Assembly: GCA_013388755.1 (NCBI GenBank)
Contig: JACAEQ010000125.1
Span: forward strand, 1-60,584
Direction: 5' to 3'
Source: Chloroflexota bacterium
Lineage (GTDB): Bacteria; Chloroflexota; Chloroflexia; Chloroflexales; Roseiflexaceae
DNA: 60,584 bases
Positions 1-9,200 of the stretch are shown here, piece after piece. Made by a program: the position numbers and the translations under genes. Under the pieces are notes generated by a model. It did no database searches. It was not told the origin of the DNA and worked only from the letters and a program-made list of their open reading frames with translations. Positions within the stretch are counted from its first letter, which is position 1. Every line of letters starts with the position of its first letter.

Positions 1-155
1 CCCCCCCCCCCCCAACACCCAAAAACTGGGGTTTGGGGCAACGCCCCAAGGACTTTGCTCAAGCCCTGATGACCGCCCTGTACCCGCCGGCTTGACAAAC
101 TGACTGCTGACCAGTAGAGTGCACCGCGATCAAAATAGACTTATGTCCGTTTTCA
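1..155. other. Left-edge non-coding stretch with C-tract and small hairpin
   Basis: The window opens with a run of C residues and a G/C-rich stretch. Bases 33-39 and 43-49 form a 7-bp stem with a 3-nt loop and are followed by a weak T-containing tail, so this could be the terminator of a gene outside the window. Nothing else is recognisable before the MFS remnant. Confidence 0.3.
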
Positions 156-620
156 GTGGGAGGGCCATTCGTGGCACCGTCACCGATTCGGGCGGCAACG
201 AATCCCGCGGCGCCCCGGCAGACTGGCGTATTCGCAGCACTGCGGGTGCCGAACTTTCGCTGGCTCCTGCTGGGAAGCACCATCGCCAATGGTGCCCAAT
301 GGATTCAGCAGGTCACGTTGAGCTGGATGGTGTATGACCTGACAGCGTCCGGCGCCTTGCTGGGAAGCCTCTCCCTGGTTGGCGCCATCGCAACCCTGGG
401 ACTGACACCGCTGGCCGGTGTAGCGATCGACCGCCTGCCACGAGGGATGCTACTCCTCGCCACCAGTGGCTGGCTCGCCGTCATCAGCACAGTGCTTGGG
501 GTGGCACTGCTCACCGGCCGTTCCGCGCTCTGGCCGCTCTTTGCTCACCCATGGCGGCGCACAAACTCGGCCATGAACCCTGCCAGCGCGTCGCACCCTT
601 CCTGGCCCATGGCATTGTAG
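156..620 (+). pseudogene. 5' remnant of an MFS transporter
   Basis: A GTG-started frame encodes the N-terminal part of a major facilitator superfamily permease. A short cytosolic leader is followed by about three membrane helices, with the loop-2/3 motif around GVAIDRLPRG. MFS similarity stops near residue 130 (about base 545), exactly where the oppositely oriented serC ends. The remaining 25 codons only read through serC antisense to a stop at 618-620. A complete family member has 10-12 more helices' worth of sequence (about 400 residues), so this is a truncated, non-functional fragment. The break is either a real deletion/rearrangement or an assembly join. Confidence 0.75.
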
Positions 621-1630
621 ATCGAGGCGCGCACCCCACCAACCGAGCGGTGCCCCGCCAGGCCAACCATGCCATGCGCCGCTGCTTCGGCGATGAACTG
701 CTGCTCCAGCGCTTCTGTCGGCAGGCGGAAGGTGACGTTCATGAACGAGCGGCTCTCAGGCATCGCATGGCCGCGATAGAAGCCGCCGGCGGCGTCGATC
801 GCCTGGTAGAGTGTCGTTGCCTTGCGCGTGTTACGTTCGGCCATCGCCGGCAGGCCACCCTGCGCCTCAATCCACTCCAGCACCAGATTCAGCATGTAGA
901 CGGCGAACACCGGCGGTGTATTGTAGAGCGAGCGGTTCTTGACATGCGTCGCGTAACGCAACATGGTCGGCGCGCTGCTTGAGGCACTCTTCAGGAACAA
1001 ATCGTGGATCACGACGACCGTCACGCCTGCCGGGCCGAGATTCTTCTGTGCGCCGGCATAGATCAGGGCAAAACGCTGTATCTCGATCGGGCGCGACATG
1101 ATGTCGCTGCTCATGTCGGCAACCAGCGGCCGGTCACCGGCGTCGGGCCACGCCTGCCACTGCGTTCCCTGGATGGTCTCGTTACTCGTAAGATGGACGT
1201 ACGCGGCATCAGGGTCAAGTGTGATCTCAGCCGGAGCCGGCATACGCCGGTAGCCGCCATCGGCGGTCGTGGCGGCGATCCGGGCCCGTCCGATCGCCGC
1301 TGCTTCTTCATACGCCTTCTCGGCCCAGGCGCCGGTGACAAGGTAATCGGCCGAGGCGCCCGGCGGCAGAACATTCAGTGGCAGCATGGCAAACTGGAGG
1401 CTGGCGCCGCCTTGCAGAAACAGAACGTGATAATCGTCGCCAGCGCCAAGCAGGCGTTTTATCCGTTGTTCCGCCTCGTTGTTGATCGCCTCGTACTCCT
1501 TCGAGCGATGGCTCATTTCAAGAATGGACATGCCACGCCCATGGTAATCGCGAAGTTCATGCTGAGCGCGCTCCAGCACCGGCGCCGGAAGGATCGCCGG
1601 TCCGGCATTGAAGTTGTAAATGGTGGTCAT
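545..1630 (-). CDS. serC: Phosphoserine aminotransferase
   Basis: A PLP-dependent class V aminotransferase (361 residues, normal for SerC). It converts 3-phosphohydroxypyruvate plus glutamate to phosphoserine in serine synthesis, and acts on the analogous pyridoxine-pathway substrate in some bacteria. The start MTTIYNFNAGPAILP matches the family N-terminus. It is preceded by an AGGAG ribosome site, so the 32 upstream in-frame codons were dropped. The PLP-lysine context AGAQKNLGPAG is intact, as is the C-terminal GLAGHRSVGGVRASIYNA signature. The gene stands alone, transcribed away from the arginine cluster. Its stop codon coincides with the breakpoint of the neighbouring MFS remnant. Confidence 0.96.
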   Translation of the reverse strand: MTTIYNFNAGPAILPAPVLERAQHELRDYHGRGMSILEMSHRSKEYEAINNEAEQRIKRLLGAGDDYHVLFLQGGASLQFAMLPLNVLPPGASADYLVTGAWAEKAYEEAAAIGRARIAATTADGGYRRMPAPAEITLDPDAAYVHLTSNETIQGTQWQAWPDAGDRPLVADMSSDIMSRPIEIQRFALIYAGAQKNLGPAGVTVVVIHDLFLKSASSSAPTMLRYATHVKNRSLYNTPPVFAVYMLNLVLEWIEAQGGLPAMAERNTRKATTLYQAIDAAGGFYRGHAMPESRSFMNVTFRLPTEALEQQFIAEAAAHGMVGLAGHRSVGGVRASIYNAMGQEGCDALAGFMAEFVRRHG

Positions 1631-1875
1631 GACGAGGTTCTCCTGGTAGAGATATGCGTTATACCCGGCTCCTGCAGGCGTCTCCGGTGCAGTGTACCAC
1701 AGACACGGTTGCTCACCGGAAATCACGGCTGTACGATGTCGTCGGCATGATCCGGCGCTGTGCCGCTGCCATCTCGCTGATACTGGCGATCACGGTTCGG
1801 TGGAGAGCTTGAGCGCCAGCAGACGCGTTACGCCTCGACTTTCTTCACACCCGACAGCAGATGGCAGATTGCCGC

Positions 1876-1904
1876 TTGACAACCCCTTCCAGGGGCATTA
1901 TTAT
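1876..1904 (+). promoter_or_regulatory. Sigma-70-type promoter of the arg/car cluster
   Basis: TTGACA (1876-1881), a 17-bp spacer and TATTAT (1899-1904) form a nearly perfect housekeeping promoter. Transcription would begin near 1911, just ahead of the Arg-rich leader frame and about 190 bases before argC. This leaves a long leader holding the attenuator described separately. Confidence 0.75.
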
Positions 1905-1923
1905 TAGCGGCGCTATGGAACAC

Positions 1924-1995
1924 ATGCCTGCCAACCTGTGCACACTGCGCCGTATCCGTCGTCGTCCGGGCCGTCAGGGTCCGGAGGGCAGCTAG
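1924..1995 (+). CDS. Arginine-rich leader peptide (putative ArgL)
   Basis: A 23-codon frame with ATG at 1924; an in-frame ATG at 1915 is an alternative start. It lies just downstream of the promoter and upstream of argC. It encodes six arginines in nine codons (RRIRRRPGR, codons 9-17), using CGC and CGT. A cluster of codons for the pathway's end product, in a tiny frame between a strong promoter and an intrinsic terminator, is the hallmark of ribosome-mediated attenuation (known for his, trp, leu and thr leaders). Shine-Dalgarno complementarity is weak (GGA). No other function for the peptide is suggested. Start choice and translation are inferred, not shown. Confidence 0.65.
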   Translation: MPANLCTLRRIRRRPGRQGPEGS

Positions 1996-2087
1996 CGTGC
2001 GCGCAAAACAGGATGTGGGTCGCCAATCAAGCGCAAACGTGATGATGAACCCTTCGGATGCCGACAGTGTCCGAAGGGCTTTTCTTT
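1965..2087 (+). promoter_or_regulatory. Leader-peptide attenuator with alternative RNA pairings
   Basis: Three mutually exclusive helices can be drawn. Segment 1 (1965-1969) pairs with segment 2 (1981-1985). Segment 2, extended to 1980-1988, can instead pair with segment 3 (2050-2058) over nine positions including one G-U. Segment 3 otherwise pairs perfectly with segment 4 (2070-2078) to make the terminator. A ribosome stalled on the Arg codons (1948-1974) would cover segment 1, free segment 2 for segment 3 and so prevent termination. With ample Arg-tRNA the terminator would form. This is the classical attenuation geometry, deduced by hand pairing. Confidence 0.6.
2050..2087 (+). terminator. 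Intrinsic terminator in the argC leader
   Basis: A 9-bp perfect stem (2050-2058 with 2070-2078), an 11-nt loop and a T-rich tail CTTTTCTTT (2079-2087). It ends only 10 bases before the argC ATG, so it must be conditional rather than the end of an upstream gene. Confidence 0.75.
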
Positions 2088-2097
2088 GGGGGGCGGC

Positions 2098-3108
2098 ATG
2101 ATCAGGGTTGGTATCTTCGGTGCGACCGGCTATGCCGGGTATGAGTTGTTGCGCTGGCTGCAACGCCACCCGCAGGCGCGCGTCGTCTTCACGACATCCG
2201 AGTCGTCAGCAGGTAAGACGCTGGCCGACGTCATTCCCGGTCCGCTCGATGCGCCGTTGATCGCACCTGACGATGCGCCGCTCGGCGATGTTGATGTGGT
2301 GTTTCTGGCGTTGCCCCACGGTGTCGCCGCGCAGATGGCGCGCCGCGCACGGGGGGCCGGCGTGCGGGTCATTGATTTCTCCGCCGATTTTCGCCTGGCC
2401 ACGCCGGAGGCGTACCGCCGCTGGTATGGGCACGAGCACCCGGCGCCGGAACTGCTGCCCGCACCGTATGGCCTGCCGGAATTATACCGCGCGCTGCTGC
2501 GCGATGCACCGCTGATCGCCAACCCCGGCTGCTATCCCACCGGTGCGCTGCTGGGTGTCGCGCCGCTGCTGATGGCCGGAGCGTTGACCGACCCGCTGAT
2601 CATTATTGACGCAAAGTCGGGGGTGTCGGGCGCGGGGCGCGTGCCGAAGCAGAATACGCACTTTGTCGAGGTGAACGAAAGCCTGGCGCCCTACAGTATC
2701 GGCCAGGTGCACCGCCACGTCGGCGAGATGATGCAGGAGGCGCACCGCATCGCGCGCGGCGTGACTCCCGAGATCGTGTTTACGCCACAGTTGCTGCCGG
2801 TAAGTCGCGGCATTCTGAGTACGATCTATCTGCGTGTTCCCGAAACGTGGAGCGAGACACAGGCGCGCGCGGTCTATACTGCGCAATACGCCGGGGAGCC
2901 GTTCGTGCGGGTGTTGCCTGCCGGTCAACTGGCGACGCTGGCACACACAACGGGGACCAACGTCTGTGCCATCTCGGTGACCCTGGCGCGCCCCGGCCTG
3001 CTGATTGTTATCTCTAGCGAAGACAATATGGTCAAGGGCGCCGCCGGCCAGGCGATCCAGAATATGAATGTGATGTTCGGCCTGGCAGAAACCCTTGGTC
3101 TTCTTTGA
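2098..3108 (+). CDS. argC: N-acetyl-gamma-glutamyl-phosphate reductase
   Basis: It reduces N-acetylglutamyl phosphate to the semialdehyde with NADPH, the third step of arginine synthesis. The protein is 336 residues long, normal for ArgC. The N-terminal dinucleotide fold begins MIRVGIFGATGYAG. The catalytic cysteine lies in NPGCYPTG (Cys145), and the conserved histidine motif HRH is at about 205-207. The ATG at 2098 is chosen over a TTG four codons earlier because the family starts at this point. It is the first structural gene after the leader attenuator and the first gene of the arg/car cluster. Confidence 0.97.
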   Translation: MIRVGIFGATGYAGYELLRWLQRHPQARVVFTTSESSAGKTLADVIPGPLDAPLIAPDDAPLGDVDVVFLALPHGVAAQMARRARGAGVRVIDFSADFRLATPEAYRRWYGHEHPAPELLPAPYGLPELYRALLRDAPLIANPGCYPTGALLGVAPLLMAGALTDPLIIIDAKSGVSGAGRVPKQNTHFVEVNESLAPYSIGQVHRHVGEMMQEAHRIARGVTPEIVFTPQLLPVSRGILSTIYLRVPETWSETQARAVYTAQYAGEPFVRVLPAGQLATLAHTTGTNVCAISVTLARPGLLIVISSEDNMVKGAAGQAIQNMNVMFGLAETLGLL

Positions 3109-3189
3109 GTGGCACGAGTCAGGCGGTGCGTCTCGGCAGGGTGGTCCGGCATGATGCATCTCGGATTTTACAGCATCCAGGCGGAAGCA

Positions 3190-3975
3190 ATGGTACATTC
3201 AACATACAGCACGCAACGCTCAACGCTGGTGCTCAAGATCGGCGGCAACGAGCTGGATGAGCCGGCCTTTGTTGCAGAACTTGCCCGCCAGGTCGCAGGG
3301 ATGCGCCCTGTGCCGGTGCTGGTCCATGGCGGCGGCAAAGAGATCGGTATCGTGCAGGAGGCACTGGGCGGCACGCCGCGTTTCGTTGCCGGCCTGCGCT
3401 ACACCGACGCCACCGCGCTCACCGCGGCGGAGATGGTGCTCTGCGGCAGTGTCAGTACCCGCCTGGTGGCGGCACTCCTGGCCGCCGGCGCCGATGCGAT
3501 CGGGCTCTCCGGCGTTGACCGCGGGCTGATCCGGGTGGTGAAACAGGAACATCCGGCCGGCGATCTGGGGCGGGTGGGCCGGCCCACCACGGTACGCAGC
3601 GATGTGTTGCACGAGTTGCTCGCACGCAACATCATACCGGTCATTGCGCCGATCTCACTTGGGCCGGATGGACCGTACAATGTGAATGCCGATGAGGCCG
3701 CCGGCGCGGTGGCTGCCGCACTTGAGTGCGATGAGGTCGTGTTTGTAACAAACGTGCCCGGCGTCCTGGTCGCCGGCGATGTGGCGCCTGCCCTTACCCG
3801 TGACGACGTCGAGCGCCTGATCGCCGATGGCGTGATTAGCGGCGGAATGATCCCCAAAGTGCGCGCGGCGCTCGTTGCGCTCGACGCTGGCGTGCGCGCG
3901 GCGCGAATTACCAGTATGGCAGGGCTGGCCCATGGTGGAACGACGATCGTAACTGAAAGGACCATGAACGAATGA
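3190..3975 (+). CDS. argB: N-acetylglutamate kinase
   Basis: It phosphorylates N-acetylglutamate, usually the feedback-controlled step of arginine synthesis. The 261 residues show the amino-acid-kinase fold: LVLKIGGNELDE at the N-terminus, VHGGGKEI in the substrate loop, and NVNADEAAGAVA and GGMIPKVRAAL in the C-terminal half. The ATG at 3190, preceded by AGGCGGA, fits the family start. An in-frame GTG directly after the argC stop would add 27 unrelated residues. Its last four bases overlap the next gene (ATGA), which indicates translational coupling. Confidence 0.95.
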   Translation: MVHSTYSTQRSTLVLKIGGNELDEPAFVAELARQVAGMRPVPVLVHGGGKEIGIVQEALGGTPRFVAGLRYTDATALTAAEMVLCGSVSTRLVAALLAAGADAIGLSGVDRGLIRVVKQEHPAGDLGRVGRPTTVRSDVLHELLARNIIPVIAPISLGPDGPYNVNADEAAGAVAAALECDEVVFVTNVPGVLVAGDVAPALTRDDVERLIADGVISGGMIPKVRAALVALDAGVRAARITSMAGLAHGGTTIVTERTMNE

Positions 3976-4487
3976 CCGTGCACGTCCGCGAGTCGCAGGT
4001 GTTTGTCGTGCCGCCGCGAGCGGCGGAGATCATTGTCCGGCGCGCCGAAGAGGAGGACGTTGAGGCGATCGTCGCGATTGTCGCCGAAAACGCACGCCAG
4101 GGGCATCTGTTGCCGCGCAGCGCCGAGAATATACGCGCCACCCTGCCGACCTGGCTGGTCGCCGAAGTGGATGGCGCGCCTGCCGGCATCGGTTCGCTGG
4201 TGCAGATGAACCCGACGCTGGTCGAGTTACGGTCGCTCGCCGTCCTTCCGGCGTATCGCGGCTTGCGCGTCGGCCAGGCGCTGGTGCGCAGTCTGGTGGA
4301 CGAGGCGCATCGCCAGGGATTCAAGAAAATCTTTGCGTTGACTCGCGCTGTTCCGTTCTTCGTAAAACTGGGCTTTCGCATCACATCCAAAGACGATTTC
4401 CCTGATAAAGTATGGCGCGATTGTACAATCTGCCCGCTCCAGCACGCATGCGATGAGACGGCAGTGGTGATTGAGTTTGAGCGTTGA
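3972..4487 (+). CDS. argA: Short ArgA-type N-acetylglutamate synthase (GNAT)
   Basis: A 171-residue GNAT acetyltransferase, start-overlapping argB by four bases. The acetyl-CoA loop is [14 protein letters not shown]. The C-terminal half carries PFFVKLGFR and a Cys-rich tail ([10 protein letters not shown]) like that of short bacterial N-acetylglutamate synthases, which lack the kinase-like domain of E. coli ArgA. Its place between argB and carA makes acetyl-CoA plus glutamate to N-acetylglutamate the likely reaction. Because argJ can recycle the acetyl group, this enzyme may be anaplerotic. A generic GNAT is the alternative. The stop codon is the first TGA of the downstream GAACGTGG-type repeat. 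Confidence 0.8.
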   Translation: MTVHVRESQVFVVPPRAAEIIVRRAEEEDVEAIVAIVAENARQGHLLPRSAENIRATLPTWLVAEVDGAPAGIGSLVQMNPTLVELRSLAVLPAYRGLRVGQALVRSLVDEAHRQGFKKIFALTRAVPFFVKLGFRITSKDDFPDKVWRDCTICPLQHACDETAVVIEFER

Positions 4488-4549
4488 ACGTGGAACGTGG
4501 GAACGTGGGAACGTGGAATGTGGGAACGTGGAATGTGGGAAGCTGGGAC
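4485..4549 (+). repeat. GGAACGTG-type low-complexity repeat
   Basis: About seven imperfect 8-10-bp units (GAACGTGG, GAATGTGG) fill the whole argA-carA spacer. They begin in the argA stop codon and end at the carA ATG, so the carA ribosome-binding region is made from repeat sequence. Related tracts lie at 28286, 44534 and 58623. Confidence 0.85.
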
Positions 4550-5692
4550 ATGATGAAGAAGGTGCGCGCACTGCTCGCGCTGGAAGATGGCACGATCTGG
4601 CCCGGGTATGCGCTGGGGGCGATTGGCGAACGCGCCGGCGAAGTGGTGTTCAATACATCCATGACAGGCTACCAGGAGGTGTTGACCGACCCCTCCTACT
4701 ACGGCCAGATCGTGGTGATGACCGCGCCGCATATTGGCAATACCGGCGTCAACATCGAGGATGACGAGAGCCGCCGGGCGTGGGTCTCTGGGTTCGTGGT
4801 GCGCTCCGTCAGCCCGCGTGCGTCAAACTGGCGCGCAACGCAGCCCCTCGCCGAGTACCTAGCCAGCAACGGCATCGTCGCGATCACCGGGGTTGATACG
4901 CGGGCGCTGGTGCGCCACATCCGGTCGCAGGGCGCCATGCGCGCCGTGCTTTCATCGCACGATCCGGAACCGCAGCGCATGATCGCGGCGGCGCGGGCCG
5001 CGCCGTCAATGCAGGGCCTTGACCTGGTGCCGCACGTGACCTGCGCCGAACCATACCACTGGGTCGAGGGGAGCCCTGCCGGCTGGGGGCATGGTGAAAC
5101 GGCTGCACAACAGGGGCAGGCGACGTATCACGTTGTGGCGTACGATTTTGGCATCAAGCGCAACATTTTGCGCCTGCTGGCCGAGCAAGGGTGCCGTATC
5201 ACCGTCGTGCCGGCGACCACTCCCGCCGCTGATGTGCTGGCGCTGCACCCAGACGGCGTCTTTCTCTCGAATGGCCCCGGCGATCCGGCAGCCGTCACCT
5301 ACGGTATCCAGGCAGTGCGCGACCTGCTCGGCAAAACGCCGATCTTCGGCATCTGCCTCGGCCACCAGATTCTCGGGCTTGCGCTGGGCGGAACAACCTA
5401 CAAGCTGCATTTTGGCCATCGCGGGAGCAACCAGCCGGTGCGCTCCAGCGATACCATGCATGTTGAGATTTCGAGCCATAATCATGGGTTTGCGGTTGAT
5501 GCGGCTTCGTTGCCGGAGGGCGTCGAGGTGACGCATAGCAACTTGAATGATGGCTGTGTCGAGGGACTACGGGTGCGCGACCTGCGCGCCTTCGGCGTAC
5601 AATACCATCCCGAGGCGGCCCCGGGGCCACACGATGCCCGCTACCTGTTCCGCCAGTTCGTTGAACTGATGGCCCGGTCACGCCCAGCATAA
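4550..5692 (+). CDS. carA: Carbamoyl-phosphate synthase small subunit
   Basis: The glutamine-hydrolysing subunit (380 residues) delivers ammonia to CarB for carbamoyl phosphate, feeding arginine and pyrimidine synthesis. The N-terminal CPSase domain starts [15 protein letters not shown]. The class I amidotransferase domain has the nucleophile Cys269 in [10 protein letters not shown] and the His353/Glu355 pair in YHPEA. The start at 4550 (or 4553) follows family length. An upstream in-frame ATG would add 22 residues translated from the repeat tract. Only two bases separate its stop from the next gene. Confidence 0.96.
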   Translation: MMKKVRALLALEDGTIWPGYALGAIGERAGEVVFNTSMTGYQEVLTDPSYYGQIVVMTAPHIGNTGVNIEDDESRRAWVSGFVVRSVSPRASNWRATQPLAEYLASNGIVAITGVDTRALVRHIRSQGAMRAVLSSHDPEPQRMIAAARAAPSMQGLDLVPHVTCAEPYHWVEGSPAGWGHGETAAQQGQATYHVVAYDFGIKRNILRLLAEQGCRITVVPATTPAADVLALHPDGVFLSNGPGDPAAVTYGIQAVRDLLGKTPIFGICLGHQILGLALGGTTYKLHFGHRGSNQPVRSSDTMHVEISSHNHGFAVDAASLPEGVEVTHSNLNDGCVEGLRVRDLRAFGVQYHPEAAPGPHDARYLFRQFVELMARSRPA

Positions 5693-5694
5693 CC

Positions 5695-6180
5695 ATGGAG
5701 AACGCCTTGTCCACCTACGATCGATTGCGGCCACTCTATACGCGCCAGCCGGAAGAACGCGTGCGGCTGATGTGCGCCGAACTGGCGACACCGCTCGCTG
5801 CCGCTCATACAGCCATTGCGCAGTTGCTCCGGTTCGATCGGGCACAGGCGCTGTCGCTGCTGGGCGGGCACTTTGGTGAACTCACCGAGATCCTGCGTGA
5901 CTCGATTGTTCAGCTCGAACAACTGATCGCCGATGGGCCGGCGCTCTGCGAGCGTGCCCGCGCCAACGGCGGCCTGAGCGACCAGGAATTGCACGTCTAC
6001 CGGCACGATATCATGACGCCGCTCGGTAACGTCCGTAGCGTGGCGCGCCTGCTGGGTCGCACCGGCACCGATGGCATACCACCCGACATTGCAGCATCCA
6101 CGCGCAATCTCGACGAGGCCGCGCGCGAACTGCTCGATATTATTGATGCCCTGACGGCCTGGCAGGAACGCGCAGGCTAG
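5695..6180 (+). CDS. Stand-alone HisKA/DHp-like protein between carA and carB
   Basis: A 161-residue, all-helical, soluble protein. Residues about 100-155 (YRHDIMTPLGNVRSVARLL...) resemble the dimerisation/phosphoacceptor helix pair of histidine kinases, including an H-box-like HD..TPL. Residues about 25-60 (ELATPLAAAHTAIAQLL) look like a second, degenerate copy without the His. There is no HATPase domain, sensor or membrane segment. It starts two bases after carA and ends 24 bases before carB, so it must be co-expressed with the synthase subunits. It may be a phosphotransfer module or a scaffold. The function is unknown, and similarity to HisKA is from motif reading only. Confidence 0.7.
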   Translation: MENALSTYDRLRPLYTRQPEERVRLMCAELATPLAAAHTAIAQLLRFDRAQALSLLGGHFGELTEILRDSIVQLEQLIADGPALCERARANGGLSDQELHVYRHDIMTPLGNVRSVARLLGRTGTDGIPPDIAASTRNLDEAARELLDIIDALTAWQERAG

Positions 6181-6204
6181 CAGGCGATAGGAACATGTTG
6201 TCCC

Positions 6205-9200
6205 ATGCCGCGACGAACTGACATTCGCAGCATTCTGGTGATTGGTTCCGGCCCGATTGTCATCGGCCAGGCGTGCGAGTTCGACTATGCCGGTGTTCAG
6301 GCGTGCAAGGTGTTGCGCCGCGAAGGGTTCCGCATCGTGCTGGTCAACTCCAACCCGGCAACGATCATGACCGACCCGCAGATGGCCGACGCAACCTACA
6401 TCGAACCGCTGACACCCGAGATTGTTGAGAAGATTATCGAGCAGGAAAAACCTGACGCGCTCCTGCCGACCGTCGGCGGCCAGACCGGGTTGAACCTGGC
6501 GATGAAACTGGCTGAGAGCGGCATACTCGAGCGACACGGCGTCCGGTTGATCGGCGCCTCGCCGCGCGCAATTGCCCTGGCCGAGGATCGCGAACTCTTC
6601 AAGCAGGCCATGCTCGACGCTGGCCTGGGGGTGCCGCTTGGCGAGACTGTGACGACGGTCGAGCGGGCGCTTGAGGTGGCGGCGCGCATCGGGTACCCGG
6701 TACTGGTGCGCCCCTCGTTTACCCTCGGCGGTAGCGGCGGTGGCGTGGCCCACAACGAAACACAATTGCGCGATGTCGCCGACCGTGGCCTGCGCGCATC
6801 GCCGGTGACCCAGGTGCTGATCGAGCAGTCGGTGATCGGCTGGAAGGAGTACGAACTTGAGGTCATGCGCGATCGCGCCGATAACTTCGTCGTCGTCTGT
6901 TCGATCGAGAACCTTGACCCGATGGGCGTCCATACCGGCGACTCGATCACCGTTGCGCCGGCGATGACGCTCACCGACCGCGAGTTGCAGCGGCTGCGTG
7001 AAATGGCGAAGGTCGTCATTCGCACGATTGGCGTTGAGACCGGCGGATCGAACATTCAGTTTGCCGTCGATCCGCGTACCGGCACGCCGCTGGTGATCGA
7101 GATGAACCCGCGCGTCAGCCGCTCGTCGGCGCTGGCATCCAAGGCCACCGGTTTCCCGATCGCCAAAATCGCGGCCCTGCTGGCTGTGGGGTATACACTC
7201 GACGAGATCCCCAACGATATTACCAGGGTCACGCCGGCTTCGTTCGAACCGAGCCTCGATTATGTGGTGGTGAAGGTTCCGCGCTGGGCGTTCGAGAAGT
7301 TCCCCGGCGTCGATCCAACCCTCGGCCCGCAGATGAAGAGTGTGGGCGAGGTGATGGCAATCGGTACGACATTCAATGAGGCTTTGCAGAAGGCGCTGCG
7401 CGGCCTCGAAATCGGCGCCATCGGGTTTGGTGCCTTCGCCGGCCAGCGCCGTGCGGGGCTCGAACCGATCGAACCCGCCGACGATGACCTGCGCATCCCG
7501 ACAGCACGGCGTATCTTCCATGTCGCTGATGCATTGCGCGCCGGCTGGGACATCGAACGAATCAGCGCCCTCACCGGCTATGATCCCTGGTTCGTGGCAC
7601 AGATGCGCCAGATCATTGATGTTGAAGCCGCACTGGCACAGCATACGCTCGATACGATTCCGCCCGATCTGCTGCGTGAAGCCAAGGAACATGGCTTCTC
7701 CGACGCTCACATCGCAAGCGTGCTGCACACGGCAGGAGACGGCGAAAAGGGAACCGGCAGCGGCGACTCCGCCGTTCACCCTCCATCGCCCGCCCCCCGG
7801 CCACCATCCGACATGGACGTGCGCGCGCGGCGTAAAGCGCTCGGCATTCTACCGGTGTATCACCGCATTGATACCTGCGCCGCCGAGTTCGAGGCGCATA
7901 CGCCCTACCTCTACAGTACCTATGCCTCAGCCGACGAGTCCGACGTGACCGATCGGCCGAAAGCGATCATCCTCGGCGGTGGTCCAAACCGCATCGGCCA
8001 GGGCATCGAGTTTGACTACTGCTGCGTCCATGCCAGCTTCGCCCTGCGCGACCTCGGCTACGAGACGATCATGATCAACTGCAACCCCGAAACCGTCTCG
8101 ACCGATTACGATACCAGCGATCGGCTCTATTTTGAACCCCTTACGCTGGAAGATGTACTGAACATCTGGGAGAACGAGTCTGGCCTGGCAGGACAGGGAG
8201 ACAGGGAGATAAGGAGACACGGAGACACGAATGTCGCTGCCCTCTCCCTTTCTCCCATTCCATTCTTCTCCTCTTCTCCCGTGCCGATGCTGGTGCAATT
8301 CGGCGGCCAGACGCCGCTGAACCTGGCAAAAGGGCTGGTGGCAGCCGGTGTGCCGATCTGGGGAACGTCGCAGGACGCCATTGACCTGGCGGAGGATCGC
8401 GGCCGCTTCAGCGAGTTGTTGCAGCGTCTCGACATCATGCAACCAGAGAGCGGCATGGCTGCCGACCTGCAGGGCGCGCGGCGGGTGGCGCAGCGGATCG
8501 GGTACCCCGTACTGGTGCGGCCAAGTTACGTTCTCGGCGGGCGCGCCATGGCGATTGCCTATGACGATGAAGGCCTGGCGCAATACATTCACGAAGCGGC
8601 GCAGATCAGCGCCGGCCAGCCGGTCTTGATCGACCGCTACCTGGAGGATGCGTTCGAGATTGATGTTGATGCCGTCGGGGATGGCGAGCGGCTGGTGATC
8701 GGCGGCATCATGGAACATGTCGAAGAAGCCGGTGTCCACTCCGGCGACTCGGCGATGGTGATGCCGCCCTACAAGGTCAGCGCCTACCATCTGTCGATCA
8801 TCCGCGATGAAGCCGTGCGCATCGGCCTGGCGCTGGGTGTCAAAGGATTGATGAACATCCAGTTTGCGCTGAAGGACGATGAAGTATATGTCCTGGAAGT
8901 CAACCCGCGTTCGTCACGCACGGTGCCGTTCGTCGCCAAGGCGACCGGTGTGCCGCTGGCGCGGATTGCCGCCCAGGTGGCCGCCGGCAAGAAACTGGCC
9001 GATCTGGGATTCACCCAGGAGCCGCCGCTCGATGGCTTCTTCGTAAAAGAGGCCGTGCTGCCGTTCGACAAGTTTCCCGGCGCGGCGGTGGTGCTCAGCC
9101 CGGAGATGCGATCCACCGGCGAGGTCATGGGCCACGCCTCGACCTTCGGCCATGCGTTCGCCAAGGCTGAACTGGGCGCCAACCAGCGTATTCCGACCGG

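Noticed and set aside
5641-7779. Very long open frame antisense to carA/carB
   Set aside because: It lies wholly opposite conserved genes, has the composition of a GC-rich shadow frame and shows no recognisable domain.
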